DNA of 64,000 bases from an uncultured Collinsella sp. (GCA_900546115.1 URBQ01000002.1:1-64000); one strand, 5' to 3'; positions 33,496 to 42,085 are shown, counted from the stretch's first letter. Numbers and translations: made by a program. The notes: a model not told the origin generated them from the sequence alone.

Positions 33496-34464
33496 ATGAA
33501 CGCACACGATCTGATCAAAGAGGCAATTGCCGAGAAGGGCAAGTTCGACAGCGTCTACTGGATTGCTTGCGGTGGCTCCATGATCGATTTGATCCCGGCT
33601 CATGAGCTTCTGCAGCGCGAGGCAACCACCTTCACTTCGTATATCTATACGGCTCGCGAGTTTGATATCATGCGCCCGCGCCGCTTGGGTGAGAAATCCC
33701 TGGTCATTGCTTGCAGCCACAGTGGCAACACCCCCGAGGTCGTCGAGGGCTGCGAGATTGCCCTTGCTGCCGGCGCTACGGTGATCGCCCAGACCGACAA
33801 CGCTGGATCCAAGATTGACTCCGGCAAGTGGACCACGTGGGTCTACCCGTGGGGCGAGGGCGTGCCGCAGGCCGAGGTCCCCGCTGGCATTTCGCTGTCG
33901 CTTGCGGCCGAGCTGCTCGATCAGCAGGAGGGCTACGCCGATCTTGCCGATATGTATGCCGGTATCGCCGAGATGGATAAGATTCTTCCCCCGGCACGTG
34001 AGAAGGTAAATGCCGAGCTAGGTGATCGTTTTGCCAAGCTTTGCCAGGAGCACGAGTTCTTCTACATTCTGGGCAGCGGTCCCAACTTTAGCCAGACCTA
34101 CGGTTTCGCTATCTGCTCTCTTATGGAGATGCAGTGGCAGCACTGCAGCTACATCCACTCTGCCGAGTACTTCCACGGCCCCTTCGAGGCTACTCAGGAT
34201 GGCGTTTTTTACTTCCTGCAGATGGGCTCCAGCGAGTGCCGTGCTATGGACGAGCGCGCCCTTGCGTTCCTTAAGACGCATACCGATACGCTGATGGTGC
34301 TCGATGCCAAGGAGTACGGTATGGAAGCCGTGCCGGCGAGTGTCCGTGCCTATCTGGACCCGGTGCTGTTCTACGCCATGAACTGCGAGCTGCGTGCTGC
34401 ACGCGGCAAGGTGTTTGATCACGATCCCGATTTCCGTCGCTATATGGGTGTTGTCGAGTACTAG
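33496..34464 (+). CDS. SIS-domain protein, FrlB-like sugar-amine deglycase
   Basis: A 322-residue protein with two SIS domains. The first has WIACGGSMIDLIP and CSHSGNTPEVVEGC; the second has ILGSGPNFSQTYGFAICSLMEMQW and a His/Glu pair in SAEYFHGPFE. This pattern resembles fructoselysine-6-phosphate deglycase (FrlB) and FraB, which split a phosphorylated Amadori compound to glucose-6-phosphate and an amine. Substrate here is not proven. The ATG at 33496 follows AGAAAGGAAC. Confidence 0.82.
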   Translation: MNAHDLIKEAIAEKGKFDSVYWIACGGSMIDLIPAHELLQREATTFTSYIYTAREFDIMRPRRLGEKSLVIACSHSGNTPEVVEGCEIALAAGATVIAQTDNAGSKIDSGKWTTWVYPWGEGVPQAEVPAGISLSLAAELLDQQEGYADLADMYAGIAEMDKILPPAREKVNAELGDRFAKLCQEHEFFYILGSGPNFSQTYGFAICSLMEMQWQHCSYIHSAEYFHGPFEATQDGVFYFLQMGSSECRAMDERALAFLKTHTDTLMVLDAKEYGMEAVPASVRAYLDPVLFYAMNCELRAARGKVFDHDPDFRRYMGVVEY

Positions 34465-34478
34465 AAGGGGCAAAGGCC

Positions 34479-35342
34479 ATGGCATTTAACGTTAACGCGC
34501 TCGGATTTGGCGACAACGTCGTCGATCGCTACGAGCATATCCACACCATGTATCCCGGCGGCAATGCGGTGAACTTCGCCGTTTATGCCAAGAAATGCGG
34601 TGCCGCACGCTCTGCATACATGGGCATTTTTGGCAATGACGCCGCTGCCGAGCATGTCATTGCAAGCCTCGAGGATGAGGGTATCGAGCTTGACAAGTGC
34701 GAGCAGATGATTGGCGAGAACGGAGCGGCTCGCGTGACCGTCGTTGACGGTGACCGTGTCTTCCTCGGCTCCAACGAGGGCGGTATCCGTGGCGATGCGC
34801 GCTATGTTCTCGATCGCTTTGACCTTTCGTACATGGAGCAGTTCGATGTGGTTCATTCGGGCAACTATTGCTTCACCGAGCGCGAGCTGCCCAAGTTGAA
34901 GGCTGCGGGCGTCACGGTCTCTTTTGACTTTTCGGACGACTCCACCGACGAGTACTACGAGCAGATTGCGCCCTATGTCGATTTTGCTTTCTTTAGTGCG
35001 GCGGATGCCGCGAGTGAGGACGAGATTCGCGAGCGTCTGGCATGGGTGAAGGGTCTGGGTCCGCGTTTTGTGTCGGCTACGGCGGGCGCCGAGGGCTGCA
35101 TCGCTTACGACGGCGAGCGTTATTACCGCCAGCTGGCTAAACCGGTAACGGACATGAAGGACACCATGGGGGCGGGCGACTCGTTCCTCACCTCGTTTTT
35201 GATGTGCTATCTCGATTCCGCCAAGCGTGGTGAGGGTGGCGCCGAGGCCATCGAGCGCGCGCTCGACTTTGCTGCCGGATTTGCCTCGACCGTGTGCGGC
35301 ATGGAAGGTTCTTGGGGCCACGGAGCACCAATCGTCGAATAG
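34479..35342 (+). CDS. PfkB-family kinase, FrlD-like
   Basis: A 287-residue ribokinase-fold kinase. The substrate end is MYPGGNAVNFAVYAKKCGA, and the ATP/anion hole is DTMGAGDSFLTSFL with catalytic Asp in GAGD. The sequence resembles fructoselysine 6-kinase, the partner of FrlB. It begins 14 bases after the deglycase stop. It probably phosphorylates the sugar-amine before cleavage. Confidence 0.85.
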   Translation: MAFNVNALGFGDNVVDRYEHIHTMYPGGNAVNFAVYAKKCGAARSAYMGIFGNDAAAEHVIASLEDEGIELDKCEQMIGENGAARVTVVDGDRVFLGSNEGGIRGDARYVLDRFDLSYMEQFDVVHSGNYCFTERELPKLKAAGVTVSFDFSDDSTDEYYEQIAPYVDFAFFSAADAASEDEIRERLAWVKGLGPRFVSATAGAEGCIAYDGERYYRQLAKPVTDMKDTMGAGDSFLTSFLMCYLDSAKRGEGGAEAIERALDFAAGFASTVCGMEGSWGHGAPIVE

Positions 35343-35412
35343 CTTAAGAAAGCGTACGGCGGTCTGGCTATGAGGCCTTGGACAGCCGATGCAAAACAAT
35401 AAGCGAAACGCG

Positions 35413-35446
35413 AAAAGGGGGCTCGCCATGTGGTGGGTCCCCTTTT
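35413..35446 (+). terminator. Intra-operon hairpin
   Basis: AAAAGGGG pairs with CCCCTTTT around an 18-base loop. Its place inside the locus, before the second PfkB gene, points to partial termination or mRNA processing. Confidence 0.55.
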
Positions 35447-35463
35447 GAACATTGGAGAAGACC

Positions 35464-36264
35464 ATGGGTATTAAAGCGTGTGCGGCTGGTTTTTGCTGTG
35501 CGGACGTCTATCAAAACATCGGCGTGTTCTATCCGACTGGTAATGGCATTGACTGGGGTATCCATCTTGCACGAATGGGCGTTTCGGTATCCGCCGTGTC
35601 GGTTGTCGGCAAGGACGAGTACGGAGACAAGATGAGAGAGGCGCTGGCCGCCGAGGGGTTTGATATCTCTCATCTGCGGGTGGAGGATGGCGACACCTCG
35701 GTGATGCTCATGGCATTGAAAGACGGCGTCGATCGCGTGCATCTCGAGGCAATCGATGGCGTAATGGAGACATATCGTCCGAATGAAGATGACCGGGCGT
35801 TTATCCTAGAGCATGACATCATTCATACCGACCTGTTTGGCAATTGTTTGGACCTCCTGCCCGAGTGGCATGATGCGGGCAAGACGGTGGTTATGGACTT
35901 CTCGGTGTTCAGCCAGGATCCCGAATATGCCTGCGAGAATCATTTTCCCTACGTTGACTACGCATTTATGTCGTTTGAAGATGACACTCCGGAGCTGCGG
36001 GACTGGGTACGTCACGCGCAGGAATTGGGGCCGCGCGTTGCGGTTGCCACGCTTGGCGAGAAGGGAAGCATTGCCTATGACGGTGAGCGCTTCTATGAGT
36101 GCGGGATCGTGCCGGCGGAGAAGGTCGTTAATACCGTGGGTGCCGGCGACTCGTATATCGCCGGGTTTACCAAGGGCGTGATCGATGGCCTTGATATTCC
36201 GGCGTGTATGAAGGCAGGCGCTGAGCTGTCGTCCCGAGTGATTGGTTCGTTTGAGCCGTACTAG
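35464..36264 (+). CDS. Second PfkB-family kinase
   Basis: A 266-residue ribokinase-fold kinase related to the previous one but clearly different in sequence. It starts GIKACAAGFCCADVYQNIGVFYPTGNGID; the anion hole is NTVGAGDSYIAGF. Both kinases keep LGPR followed by a glycine-rich strand and YDGER. It may phosphorylate a second intermediate of the pathway. The ATG at 35464 follows TTGGAGAAGACC. Confidence 0.85.
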   Translation: MGIKACAAGFCCADVYQNIGVFYPTGNGIDWGIHLARMGVSVSAVSVVGKDEYGDKMREALAAEGFDISHLRVEDGDTSVMLMALKDGVDRVHLEAIDGVMETYRPNEDDRAFILEHDIIHTDLFGNCLDLLPEWHDAGKTVVMDFSVFSQDPEYACENHFPYVDYAFMSFEDDTPELRDWVRHAQELGPRVAVATLGEKGSIAYDGERFYECGIVPAEKVVNTVGAGDSYIAGFTKGVIDGLDIPACMKAGAELSSRVIGSFEPY

Positions 36265-36291
36265 GGTCAAATGCCTGGAAAGGAGTACGAA

Positions 36292-37152
36292 ATGGTTATC
36301 GACATGTTGGTCCATCCTATGCTCTACGGCGAGATCTGTACGCCGGGTGATGAGCCTGATGGATTCGGTTTTTGGTCACGAGAATTTGGTATGGGGCATA
36401 TGGGCCCCATGGATTGGGATGAGCTTCAAGTCGAGATGGACGTCTGCGATGTGCAGAAGAGCGTGCTCATGCCGCTCGATGTAACCACGGCATGCGGAGG
36501 GCACTTTGGCACCAATGACCAGATTGCCATGCTGGTTGCCGCACATCCCGATCGTCTGTGGGGATTTGCGAGCGTAGACCCGCAGGTGAGCGGTGCCACA
36601 GACGAATTGGAGCGCGCCTTTACCGAGTTGGGGGCAAAGGGGCTTTGCCTGCATCCTGCAAAGCAGGGTTTTGCCCCCGATGATGCTGTGGCCGAGCCGC
36701 TTTACGAACTGTGCGAGCGCTATAACAAGCCGGTGGTTTTCCATGCCGGTATGTCTTGGGAGCCGGGCGCAGAGCTCTCGCGCAGTAACCCGCTTGCATT
36801 TGAGCACACAATCGCAACGCATCCAAATGTGCGTTTTAGTTTGACCCATTTTGGCTGGCCCTGGGCGCGCGAGACCGTGGCGATGCTGCTCAAGTATCCC
36901 AACTGCTACGTGGACACCTCTATCACTTACATCGATTCGCCCGAGGAGATGATGCAGCGTCTTTTCACGGTCGATATGGGGCCGCTGTGGTATGAGCGCG
37001 CGCTATCGCACCAAGTGATGTTCGCCAGCAATACGCCGCGCTTCCGTGCATTCAAACTCAAGCGGGCGCTCGATACCGTGCCCATGCGCGATGATGCGCG
37101 AGAAAGGCTCTACTGGGGCAATGCCCTGCGTTTTCTTGAAGGGGATGAGTGA
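36292..37152 (+). CDS. Amidohydrolase 2-family TIM-barrel protein
   Basis: A 286-residue protein of the amidohydrolase 2 family (decarboxylases and lactonases). KGLCLHPAKQGF, VVFHAGMSW, FSLTHFGWPW and the strand before MFASNTPRFR give the usual His ladder. The N-terminal HxH is degenerate (VIDMLVHPM keeps only one His). The ATG at 36292 follows AAAGGAG; an ATG 21 bases upstream is less well placed. Reaction unknown. Confidence 0.8.
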   Translation: MVIDMLVHPMLYGEICTPGDEPDGFGFWSREFGMGHMGPMDWDELQVEMDVCDVQKSVLMPLDVTTACGGHFGTNDQIAMLVAAHPDRLWGFASVDPQVSGATDELERAFTELGAKGLCLHPAKQGFAPDDAVAEPLYELCERYNKPVVFHAGMSWEPGAELSRSNPLAFEHTIATHPNVRFSLTHFGWPWARETVAMLLKYPNCYVDTSITYIDSPEEMMQRLFTVDMGPLWYERALSHQVMFASNTPRFRAFKLKRALDTVPMRDDARERLYWGNALRFLEGDE

Positions 37153-37154
37153 AC

Positions 37155-37583
37155 ATGGTGACGCTCGAGACATTGAGCTATCTATCGACTGCTCCGGACC
37201 AGTTCATCGATATTACCGAGGACGTGCACGCTGCCATCGAACGCAGCTCGGTGACCAATGGCTTGGCGGCGATTATTTTGTCGCATACGACCTGCGGAAT
37301 CGTGGTAAACGAGGGGCTGCCCTGCGTGGAGACGGATCTTATGGAGACGCTTGATCGCATCGCCCCACTCGATGCCCCCTATGCGCATGCACACTTCCTG
37401 CCGAGCTACGGAGCCACCGGTAACAACTCCTGTGGGCATATCAAGAGCATGATTTGTGGAAACAGTTGCTTCTTTCCCGTCCAAGATGGCCACATCGTGT
37501 GCGGAAGTGCCCAGAACATCTATCTTGCGGAGTTTGACGGTCCGCAGAAGCGAAAAGTGTACGTCGAGGTGCTGGGGGAGTAA
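37155..37583 (+). CDS. YjbQ-family (UPF0047) protein
   Basis: A 142-residue protein. The core has ILSHTTCGIVVNEG, a changed HTT motif, and GATGNNSCGHIKSMICGNS, where the family has GNSHAHLK. The C-terminal YLAEFDGPQKRKVYVEVLGE is typical. YjbQ proteins have reported secondary thiamine phosphate synthase activity, but cellular roles are unclear. It starts 2 bases after the amidohydrolase stop. Confidence 0.85.
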   Translation: MVTLETLSYLSTAPDQFIDITEDVHAAIERSSVTNGLAAIILSHTTCGIVVNEGLPCVETDLMETLDRIAPLDAPYAHAHFLPSYGATGNNSCGHIKSMICGNSCFFPVQDGHIVCGSAQNIYLAEFDGPQKRKVYVEVLGE

Positions 37584-37616
37584 CGTCCCTGCAATAACCC
37601 TATGAAGGAGCACGTT

Positions 37617-38426
37617 ATGTCGTTTCTAACTTCGATGTTCAAGAACGAAAAGCCGGTTATCGGAATGCTGCACCTGCGTCCTCTGCCGGGCGATCCGCTG
37701 TATTACCCGGGCGGAAGCGTATCGCAGGTCGTGGAAGCCGCCAAGCGCGATCTCGAGGCGTTGCAGCAGGGCGGTGTCGATGGCATTTTGATTACCAATG
37801 AGCTCTCGATGCCCTATGAGCAGCATGTTTCTCCCTCAACCCTTGCATCGATGGGCTATGTAATCGGGGCTCTGTCCCATGATCTGTCGACTCCTTGGGG
37901 AGCTGAGGCAATTTACGATGGTGATGCCACAATCGAGCTGTGCGCTGCCGTCGACGCGCAGTTCACGCGCTGCAATTTTTGCGGTGCCTGGGCCGGTGAT
38001 CTCGGGCTGATTAACCGAGATTTCGCTCACACCATGCGTCGCAAGGCGGCGCTGCGCTTGGACGACCTCAAGCTTTTTCACTTCATCACGAGCGAGGGCG
38101 AGGTTTATCTCAACGACCGCACGACCGCGGACATTGCCGATTCACTTCTCTTTAATTGCCTACCGGATGCGATGGTCATCGGCGGTTCGGCTGCCGGTCG
38201 TGGCGCTTCGGGCGAGCTTGCCGACGAGGTCCGCGAGCGTGTTGGCGAAGTGCCCGTGGTATGTGGCACCGGTTGTCGCGAAAATACCGTGGCTGACGTA
38301 TTTGCTCACTACGATGGCGCGTTTGTCGGCACGTGCTTAAAGCGCGACGGAAAGCTGGATGCCCCGATTGATGTTGAGCGAGTGGTTCGTTTTATGGCTG
38401 CCGCTCGTACGGCGCGAGGGGAGTAG
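37617..38426 (+). CDS. BtpA/SgcQ-family protein
   Basis: A 269-residue TIM-barrel protein. PVIGMLHLRPLPGDPLY, GVDGILITNELSMPY and the VIGGSAAGRGASG strand match the BtpA/SgcQ family, which includes a photosystem I factor in cyanobacteria and a protein of the E. coli sgc sugar operon. The function is unknown. The ATG at 37617 follows TGAAGGAGCACG. Confidence 0.85.
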   Translation: MSFLTSMFKNEKPVIGMLHLRPLPGDPLYYPGGSVSQVVEAAKRDLEALQQGGVDGILITNELSMPYEQHVSPSTLASMGYVIGALSHDLSTPWGAEAIYDGDATIELCAAVDAQFTRCNFCGAWAGDLGLINRDFAHTMRRKAALRLDDLKLFHFITSEGEVYLNDRTTADIADSLLFNCLPDAMVIGGSAAGRGASGELADEVRERVGEVPVVCGTGCRENTVADVFAHYDGAFVGTCLKRDGKLDAPIDVERVVRFMAAARTARGE

Positions 38427-38432
38427 GCACCT

Positions 38433-39950
38433 ATGGCGCTCTATCTGGGTATTGATATTGGGACAAGCGCCTCTAAAGGCGTTTTAATCGATGATCGATG
38501 CAACATCGTTTGCCAAGCCTCTTGTGGACATGAGACGGACAACCCGTGTGATGGATGGTACCAGCATGATGCTGAGGCAGTTTGGTGGGGCGATTTTTGC
38601 CGCTTGTCGCGCGAGCTGGTGATGCGATCGGGGGTTAACGCGGCGCAGATCGGATGCGTGGGCCTTTCCGCATTGGGTTGCGACTGTGTGCCGGTCGATA
38701 CCGAGTGCAACGCGCTGGCGCCCGCGATTTTGTATGGAGTCGATGCACGTTCGAAGCCGCAGATTGACGAGCTCCTTTCCGAATATGGGTCAGGTCGCGC
38801 ACGCGAACTTTTCGGGCACGATCCCTGCTCATCAGATATTGCTCCTAAGATCTTATGGTTTAAGGAGAATATGCCCGAGGTGCACGAACGTGCCGCGAAG
38901 TTCCTGACGGCATCATCGTTTCTATGCGCAAAGTTGACGGGGCGTTTTACGGTGGACCGTTACTTGGCGGAGGATTTTCTTCCCCTATACGACCGCTACA
39001 CTTGGAGGGTTGATGCTCGGGAATGTGCTCGTTTCTGCCGGCCTGACCAGATGGCGGAGGTAATGTCGGCTACCGATATTGCCGGGGCGATTACGCAGCG
39101 CGCGGCTGAGGCGACAGGGCTCGCGGCAGGGACACCTGTCTTAGTGGGAACGGGCGACTCTGGTGCCGAGGCCATTTCGACGGGTGTATTTCGTCCCGGC
39201 GATATGATGGTTCAGTTGGGGAGCACGGCGTATTTCATCTACCTAGCTGATCATATGGTCGATGATGCCCGCCTGTGGCCAGGGACGTTTATCATTCCCG
39301 GAACTTACGGGATCTGCGCGGGGACCAATACGGCGGGTGCACTCACATCGTGGCTGCGCCAAGAGCTGTATCGCGACGCCGTGGAGGCCGAGGGCCACGG
39401 TGGCCCCGATGCATATTCGGTCATGGCGCATGATGCCGCCGATGTGGCGCCGGGTGCCGATGGGCTCCTGTGCCTGCCGTACTTTGCGGGGGAGCGTACT
39501 CCGCTCAACGATCCCGAGGCACGTGGCGTCTTCTTTGGCCTGACCGGAAGGCATACGCGAGCCCATATGGTTCGCGCCGCCTTGGAAGGCGTCGCGTATA
39601 CCGTTGCATCCCATGTCGACATTATCGAGCGAGAGCATGGACTGCCAATTGGGCGCATTATGCTTGTCGGAGGTGGAACCAAGAATCCAGTTTGGATGCA
39701 GGCTATCGCCGACGTATGCGGGCGCGAGGTCTCGGTTGCCAAGGTTACGGTGGGCGCATGCTTCGGTGATGCCATCATGGCAGCTCTCGCAGGTGGCGCC
39801 TATGCATCATGGGATGAACTCGCCCAAGTCCTTGGCGTTGCGCAAACAATCGTGCCCGATATGGCTGCCCACGAGTTATATGCGTCGCGTCGTCATATCT
39901 TTGACGAATTGTATGCACGCAACTGTGATCTCATGCACGAATTGGTGTAA
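38433..39950 (+). CDS. FGGY-family carbohydrate kinase
   Basis: A 505-residue sugar kinase like xylulokinase or gluconokinase. The first ATP motif is LGIDIGTSASKGVLID, the substrate region has GWYQHDAEAVW, and the second ATP motif is LVGGGTKNPVWMQAIADVCG. It starts 6 bases after the BtpA-like stop and ends the locus before a strong terminator. Its sugar substrate is unknown. Confidence 0.9.
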   Translation: MALYLGIDIGTSASKGVLIDDRCNIVCQASCGHETDNPCDGWYQHDAEAVWWGDFCRLSRELVMRSGVNAAQIGCVGLSALGCDCVPVDTECNALAPAILYGVDARSKPQIDELLSEYGSGRARELFGHDPCSSDIAPKILWFKENMPEVHERAAKFLTASSFLCAKLTGRFTVDRYLAEDFLPLYDRYTWRVDARECARFCRPDQMAEVMSATDIAGAITQRAAEATGLAAGTPVLVGTGDSGAEAISTGVFRPGDMMVQLGSTAYFIYLADHMVDDARLWPGTFIIPGTYGICAGTNTAGALTSWLRQELYRDAVEAEGHGGPDAYSVMAHDAADVAPGADGLLCLPYFAGERTPLNDPEARGVFFGLTGRHTRAHMVRAALEGVAYTVASHVDIIEREHGLPIGRIMLVGGGTKNPVWMQAIADVCGREVSVAKVTVGACFGDAIMAALAGGAYASWDELAQVLGVAQTIVPDMAAHELYASRRHIFDELYARNCDLMHELV

Positions 39951-39972
39951 TGCTGCCGAATTGTACTGCCTT

Positions 39973-40019
39973 CCAATAGGGACTGCGTTGTGTGATTCGC
40001 ATGTCCCTTGGCATTTTTT
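39973..40019 (+). terminator. Terminator of the catabolic locus
   Basis: CCAATAGGGACTGCG pairs with CGCATGTCCCTTGG with two bulges, followed by CATTTTTTG. Confidence 0.75.
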
Positions 40020-40030
40020 GCCCACAGGGG

Positions 40031-40813
40031 TTAGCGAAGGTCAAATACAGAGTGCGCATTTGCTAAAACTGCCGATTCGATGCGCTTTATGTCACAGTTT
40101 TTGAGTGAGGCGATGTGTTCCGAGGTCCTTGTGAGCGATCTGATGAGCGACTGCGCGCTTGTTTCTGTGTTTGGCTCGGCCGGCGCATCGGTCTCGAGCA
40201 GTAGACGGTCGAGTGGAATCTGTCGGGCATATTCACGTCCACGTTTAGACGCAAGCATGCGTTCGTTGACGGAAAAATTACAGCTCGCATTACGCGCGCG
40301 GACGAGTTCGTCCGAAGTGCCGCTAAACCAGTGGAAGATGATAACGGGGGAGTCGGAGTTTGGGATGAGTAGTCCATGCGATTCGAGGACGTCCAGTACG
40401 GCTCCCGCTGAACGAACGGCGTGAATTGATATCACGCGCCCGGTAAGAGGATGCTGCACGAGTGTATCGCAGAGCCGGTTAAGTGCCTGTATTTGTAGCA
40501 GCTCACTTCCAGCAAAGCGCGCGGAAAAGTCGAGTCCGACTTCGCCTATATAGCGCTCTTGGGCAGCAACTTCGCAAAGCAGATTGACTTCGGCAGGACC
40601 GCAGCGGCCGTCGGCGAGCCACCAGGGATGGAGGCCGGCGCCCGCGATAATGTTTGGGTGGCGGCTGGCCCGCTTTTTTGCTGCCGCGAAGTCGCGTGGG
40701 TCGACCCCGCAGTCAAAGAGCCCCAGACCCAACGCCGCCGACTCGCTGGCTGCAGCATCGGGGCTGAGCATCAAATCAAGATGACAATGCGTGTCAAAGA
40801 ATCGCGGTTCCAT
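40031..40813 (-). CDS. TatD-family hydrolase
   Basis: A 260-residue metal-dependent hydrolase, usually a 3'-5' exonuclease on damaged DNA. The metal motif FFDTHCHLDL is at the N-terminus; AGLHPWW, GEVGLDFS, SIHAVR and LLLETDAPAE follow as in TatD. It runs opposite to the catabolic locus and precedes no gene on its strand. Confidence 0.88.
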   Translation of the reverse strand: MEPRFFDTHCHLDLMLSPDAAASESAALGLGLFDCGVDPRDFAAAKKRASRHPNIIAGAGLHPWWLADGRCGPAEVNLLCEVAAQERYIGEVGLDFSARFAGSELLQIQALNRLCDTLVQHPLTGRVISIHAVRSAGAVLDVLESHGLLIPNSDSPVIIFHWFSGTSDELVRARNASCNFSVNERMLASKRGREYARQIPLDRLLLETDAPAEPNTETSAQSLIRSLTRTSEHIASLKNCDIKRIESAVLANAHSVFDLR

Positions 40814-40827
40814 CGCAGGACATCCTG

Positions 40828-41625
40828 CTAGTCCAGGCGCTGGCCATCGGAGCGTACACGTTCGGTGCCGCGCCCGCTGATCTGGCGGATAACCTCGCCA
40901 GCGATCATCTGGCCCATGATGGGCGGCATAAAGCTCGCGGTTCCCAGCTCGGTGCGCTCGTGGATGTTGGAAGGGTCGCGGGGCTGTGTCTTAACCGATT
41001 CCTCGCAGCTAAACAGTACGTGTAGGCGCTTGATTCCGCGCTTCTTGCATTCTTTGCGCATAATGCGGCTCATGGGGTCACGTACCGTATCGAAGATGTC
41101 GGCAAAGCGGAGGCACTCGGGATGGAGTTTGTTGGCCCCGCCCATGGAGCTAACCAAACGGATGTCATGGTCCTGAGCATATTTGGCAATGGTGAGCTTG
41201 GCCGAGATGGTGTCGATGGCGTCGACGACGTAGTTGAGCTTGCCGCCCGTCTGCTCCAAAACGCTCGCGAAGAAATCATCGATGTTGTCGCTCAGCAGAT
41301 ATTCAGTTCGCTTGATGACGGTGGTGGCGGGATTGATATCGTGGATCATGGCTTCCATAACATCGACCTTTCGCTTGCCGACGGTGCTGTGAAAGGCGAT
41401 GGCCTGGCGATTGATATTGCTGGGCGCGATGGTGTCCTTGTCCAGAATCACAAAATGCCCGATGCCGCCGCGGGCAAGTGCCTCGCAGCAGCTAGAGCCC
41501 ACGCCTCCGCAGCCGAGTATCAGCACCGTGGCGTTGGCGAGCTTGTCGAGTGCCTCGCGGCCCATGATGATCTCGAGCTTGGTGTCGCGTGTCTCGACGG
41601 GAGCTGCGGCTGCGGTTTCGGTCAT
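40828..41625 (-). CDS. tcdA: tRNA threonylcarbamoyladenosine dehydratase
   Basis: A 265-residue E1-like enzyme (formerly YgdL/CsdL) that cyclises t6A in tRNA. The nucleotide motif is VLILGCGGVGSSCCEAL, followed by DKDTIAPSNINRQ and the ADIFDTVRDPMSRIMR segment specific to TcdA. It lies 14 bases upstream of the tatD-like gene on the same strand. Confidence 0.9.
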   Translation of the reverse strand: MTETAAAAPVETRDTKLEIIMGREALDKLANATVLILGCGGVGSSCCEALARGGIGHFVILDKDTIAPSNINRQAIAFHSTVGKRKVDVMEAMIHDINPATTVIKRTEYLLSDNIDDFFASVLEQTGGKLNYVVDAIDTISAKLTIAKYAQDHDIRLVSSMGGANKLHPECLRFADIFDTVRDPMSRIMRKECKKRGIKRLHVLFSCEESVKTQPRDPSNIHERTELGTASFMPPIMGQMIAGEVIRQISGRGTERVRSDGQRLD

Positions 41626-41712
41626 AGATGTCCTCCGATGGGGAAGCGGATCGTGTTTGGGCTATCGCCATTATAGGGATTATCACGATTCCATTTGAGC
41701 CCTAGGGGCTTG

Positions 41713-41741
41713 TTGAAATGAGATCGGGATTCGCATAAGAT
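41713..41741 (+). promoter_or_regulatory. Promoter of the antisense RNA
   Basis: TTGAAA (41713-41718) and TAAGAT (41736-41741) are 17 bases apart, one of the best promoter matches in the window. No plus-strand gene with a ribosome binding site follows; transcription would run against the small hydrophobic peptide gene. Confidence 0.65.
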
Positions 41742-41747
41742 GAAGCA

Positions 41748-41840
41748 GATGGCACCCGTTGCCGCGGGTTAGCCAACTCCGAAACACGTTTATGGCGTGA
41801 GAAGTGGCCGTCTTCGCATTACGCGGGGGCGGCTATTTCA
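41748..41840 (+). ncRNA. Candidate antisense RNA (type I antitoxin)
   Basis: Transcription from the promoter at 41713-41741 would start near 41748 and stop at a stem formed by AAGTGGCCGTC (41802-41812) and GGCGGCTATTT (41828-41838). The stem uses G-U pairs that work only in the plus-strand RNA, so it is oriented as a terminator of this transcript. The RNA would be about 90 bases and would cover the stop codon and 3' UTR of the peptide gene. Inner stem CGC/GCG is also present. Ends are estimates. Confidence 0.55.
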
Positions 41841-41919
41841 TTCGACCTCCAATGTGGATGCCGAGCTCCACGGCCGCGATTACAAGCAATAACAACGTCA
41901 GGACATCGTCAATACTCAT
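41833..41919 (-). CDS. Small hydrophobic peptide, candidate type I toxin
   Basis: A 28-codon ORF with ATG preceded by AAGAAGGAGATGGACT, an excellent ribosome binding site. It encodes an acidic start (MSIDD), a hydrophobic helix of about 16 residues rich in Leu, Val, Ile and Ala, and a short basic end (GGRMK). Size, topology and convergent antisense RNA are those of type I membrane toxins (TxpA/Fst/holin-like peptides). It is too short for standard gene calling. Its promoter overlaps an SOS box. No sequence match could be run. Confidence 0.6.
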   Translation of the reverse strand: MSIDDVLTLLLLVIAAVELGIHIGGRMK

Positions 41920-41970
41920 AGTCCATCTCCTTCTTGGTAAGAGGGAGCTGACCCATCTGCTTCTTGGCCC

Positions 41971-41999
41971 ATTGTATCTAAAAACGAACGAATGTTCTA
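41971..41999 (-). promoter_or_regulatory. SOS-box promoter of the small peptide gene
   Basis: On the minus strand, TAGAAC (41994-41999) and TACAAT (41971-41976) are 17 bases apart. The weak -35 overlaps CGAACGAATGTTCT (41985-41998, plus-strand reading), which matches CGAAC-N4-GTTCG with one mismatch, the same class as the boxes at 23981-24011. LexA bound here would cover the -35 region. Confidence 0.6.
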
Positions 42000-42013
42000 T
42001 ACGTAGTATCAAA

Positions 42014-42051
42014 TTAGATAATTAGACAAACATCTAAATAACGAGTATACT
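42014..42051 (+). promoter_or_regulatory. ArsR-gene promoter and operator
   Basis: TTAGAC (42022-42027) and TATACT (42046-42051) are 18 bases apart. TTAGAT-N12-ATCTAA (42014-42019 and 42032-42037) straddles the -35, as expected for an autorepressing ArsR-family protein. Confidence 0.6.
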
Positions 42052-42085
42052 GTGCGCGTCGTGAGAGATAGTGAGAGGAGGTCCT

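Noticed and set aside
35343..35463. End of the catabolic operon at the hairpin 35413-35446
   Set aside because: Genes continue in the same direction with tight spacing, and a far stronger terminator occurs after the FGGY kinase gene.
41804..42025. 73-codon plus-strand ORF over the small peptide gene
   Set aside because: There is no ribosome binding site, and the opposite strand has a short gene with an excellent one plus promoter and antisense features.
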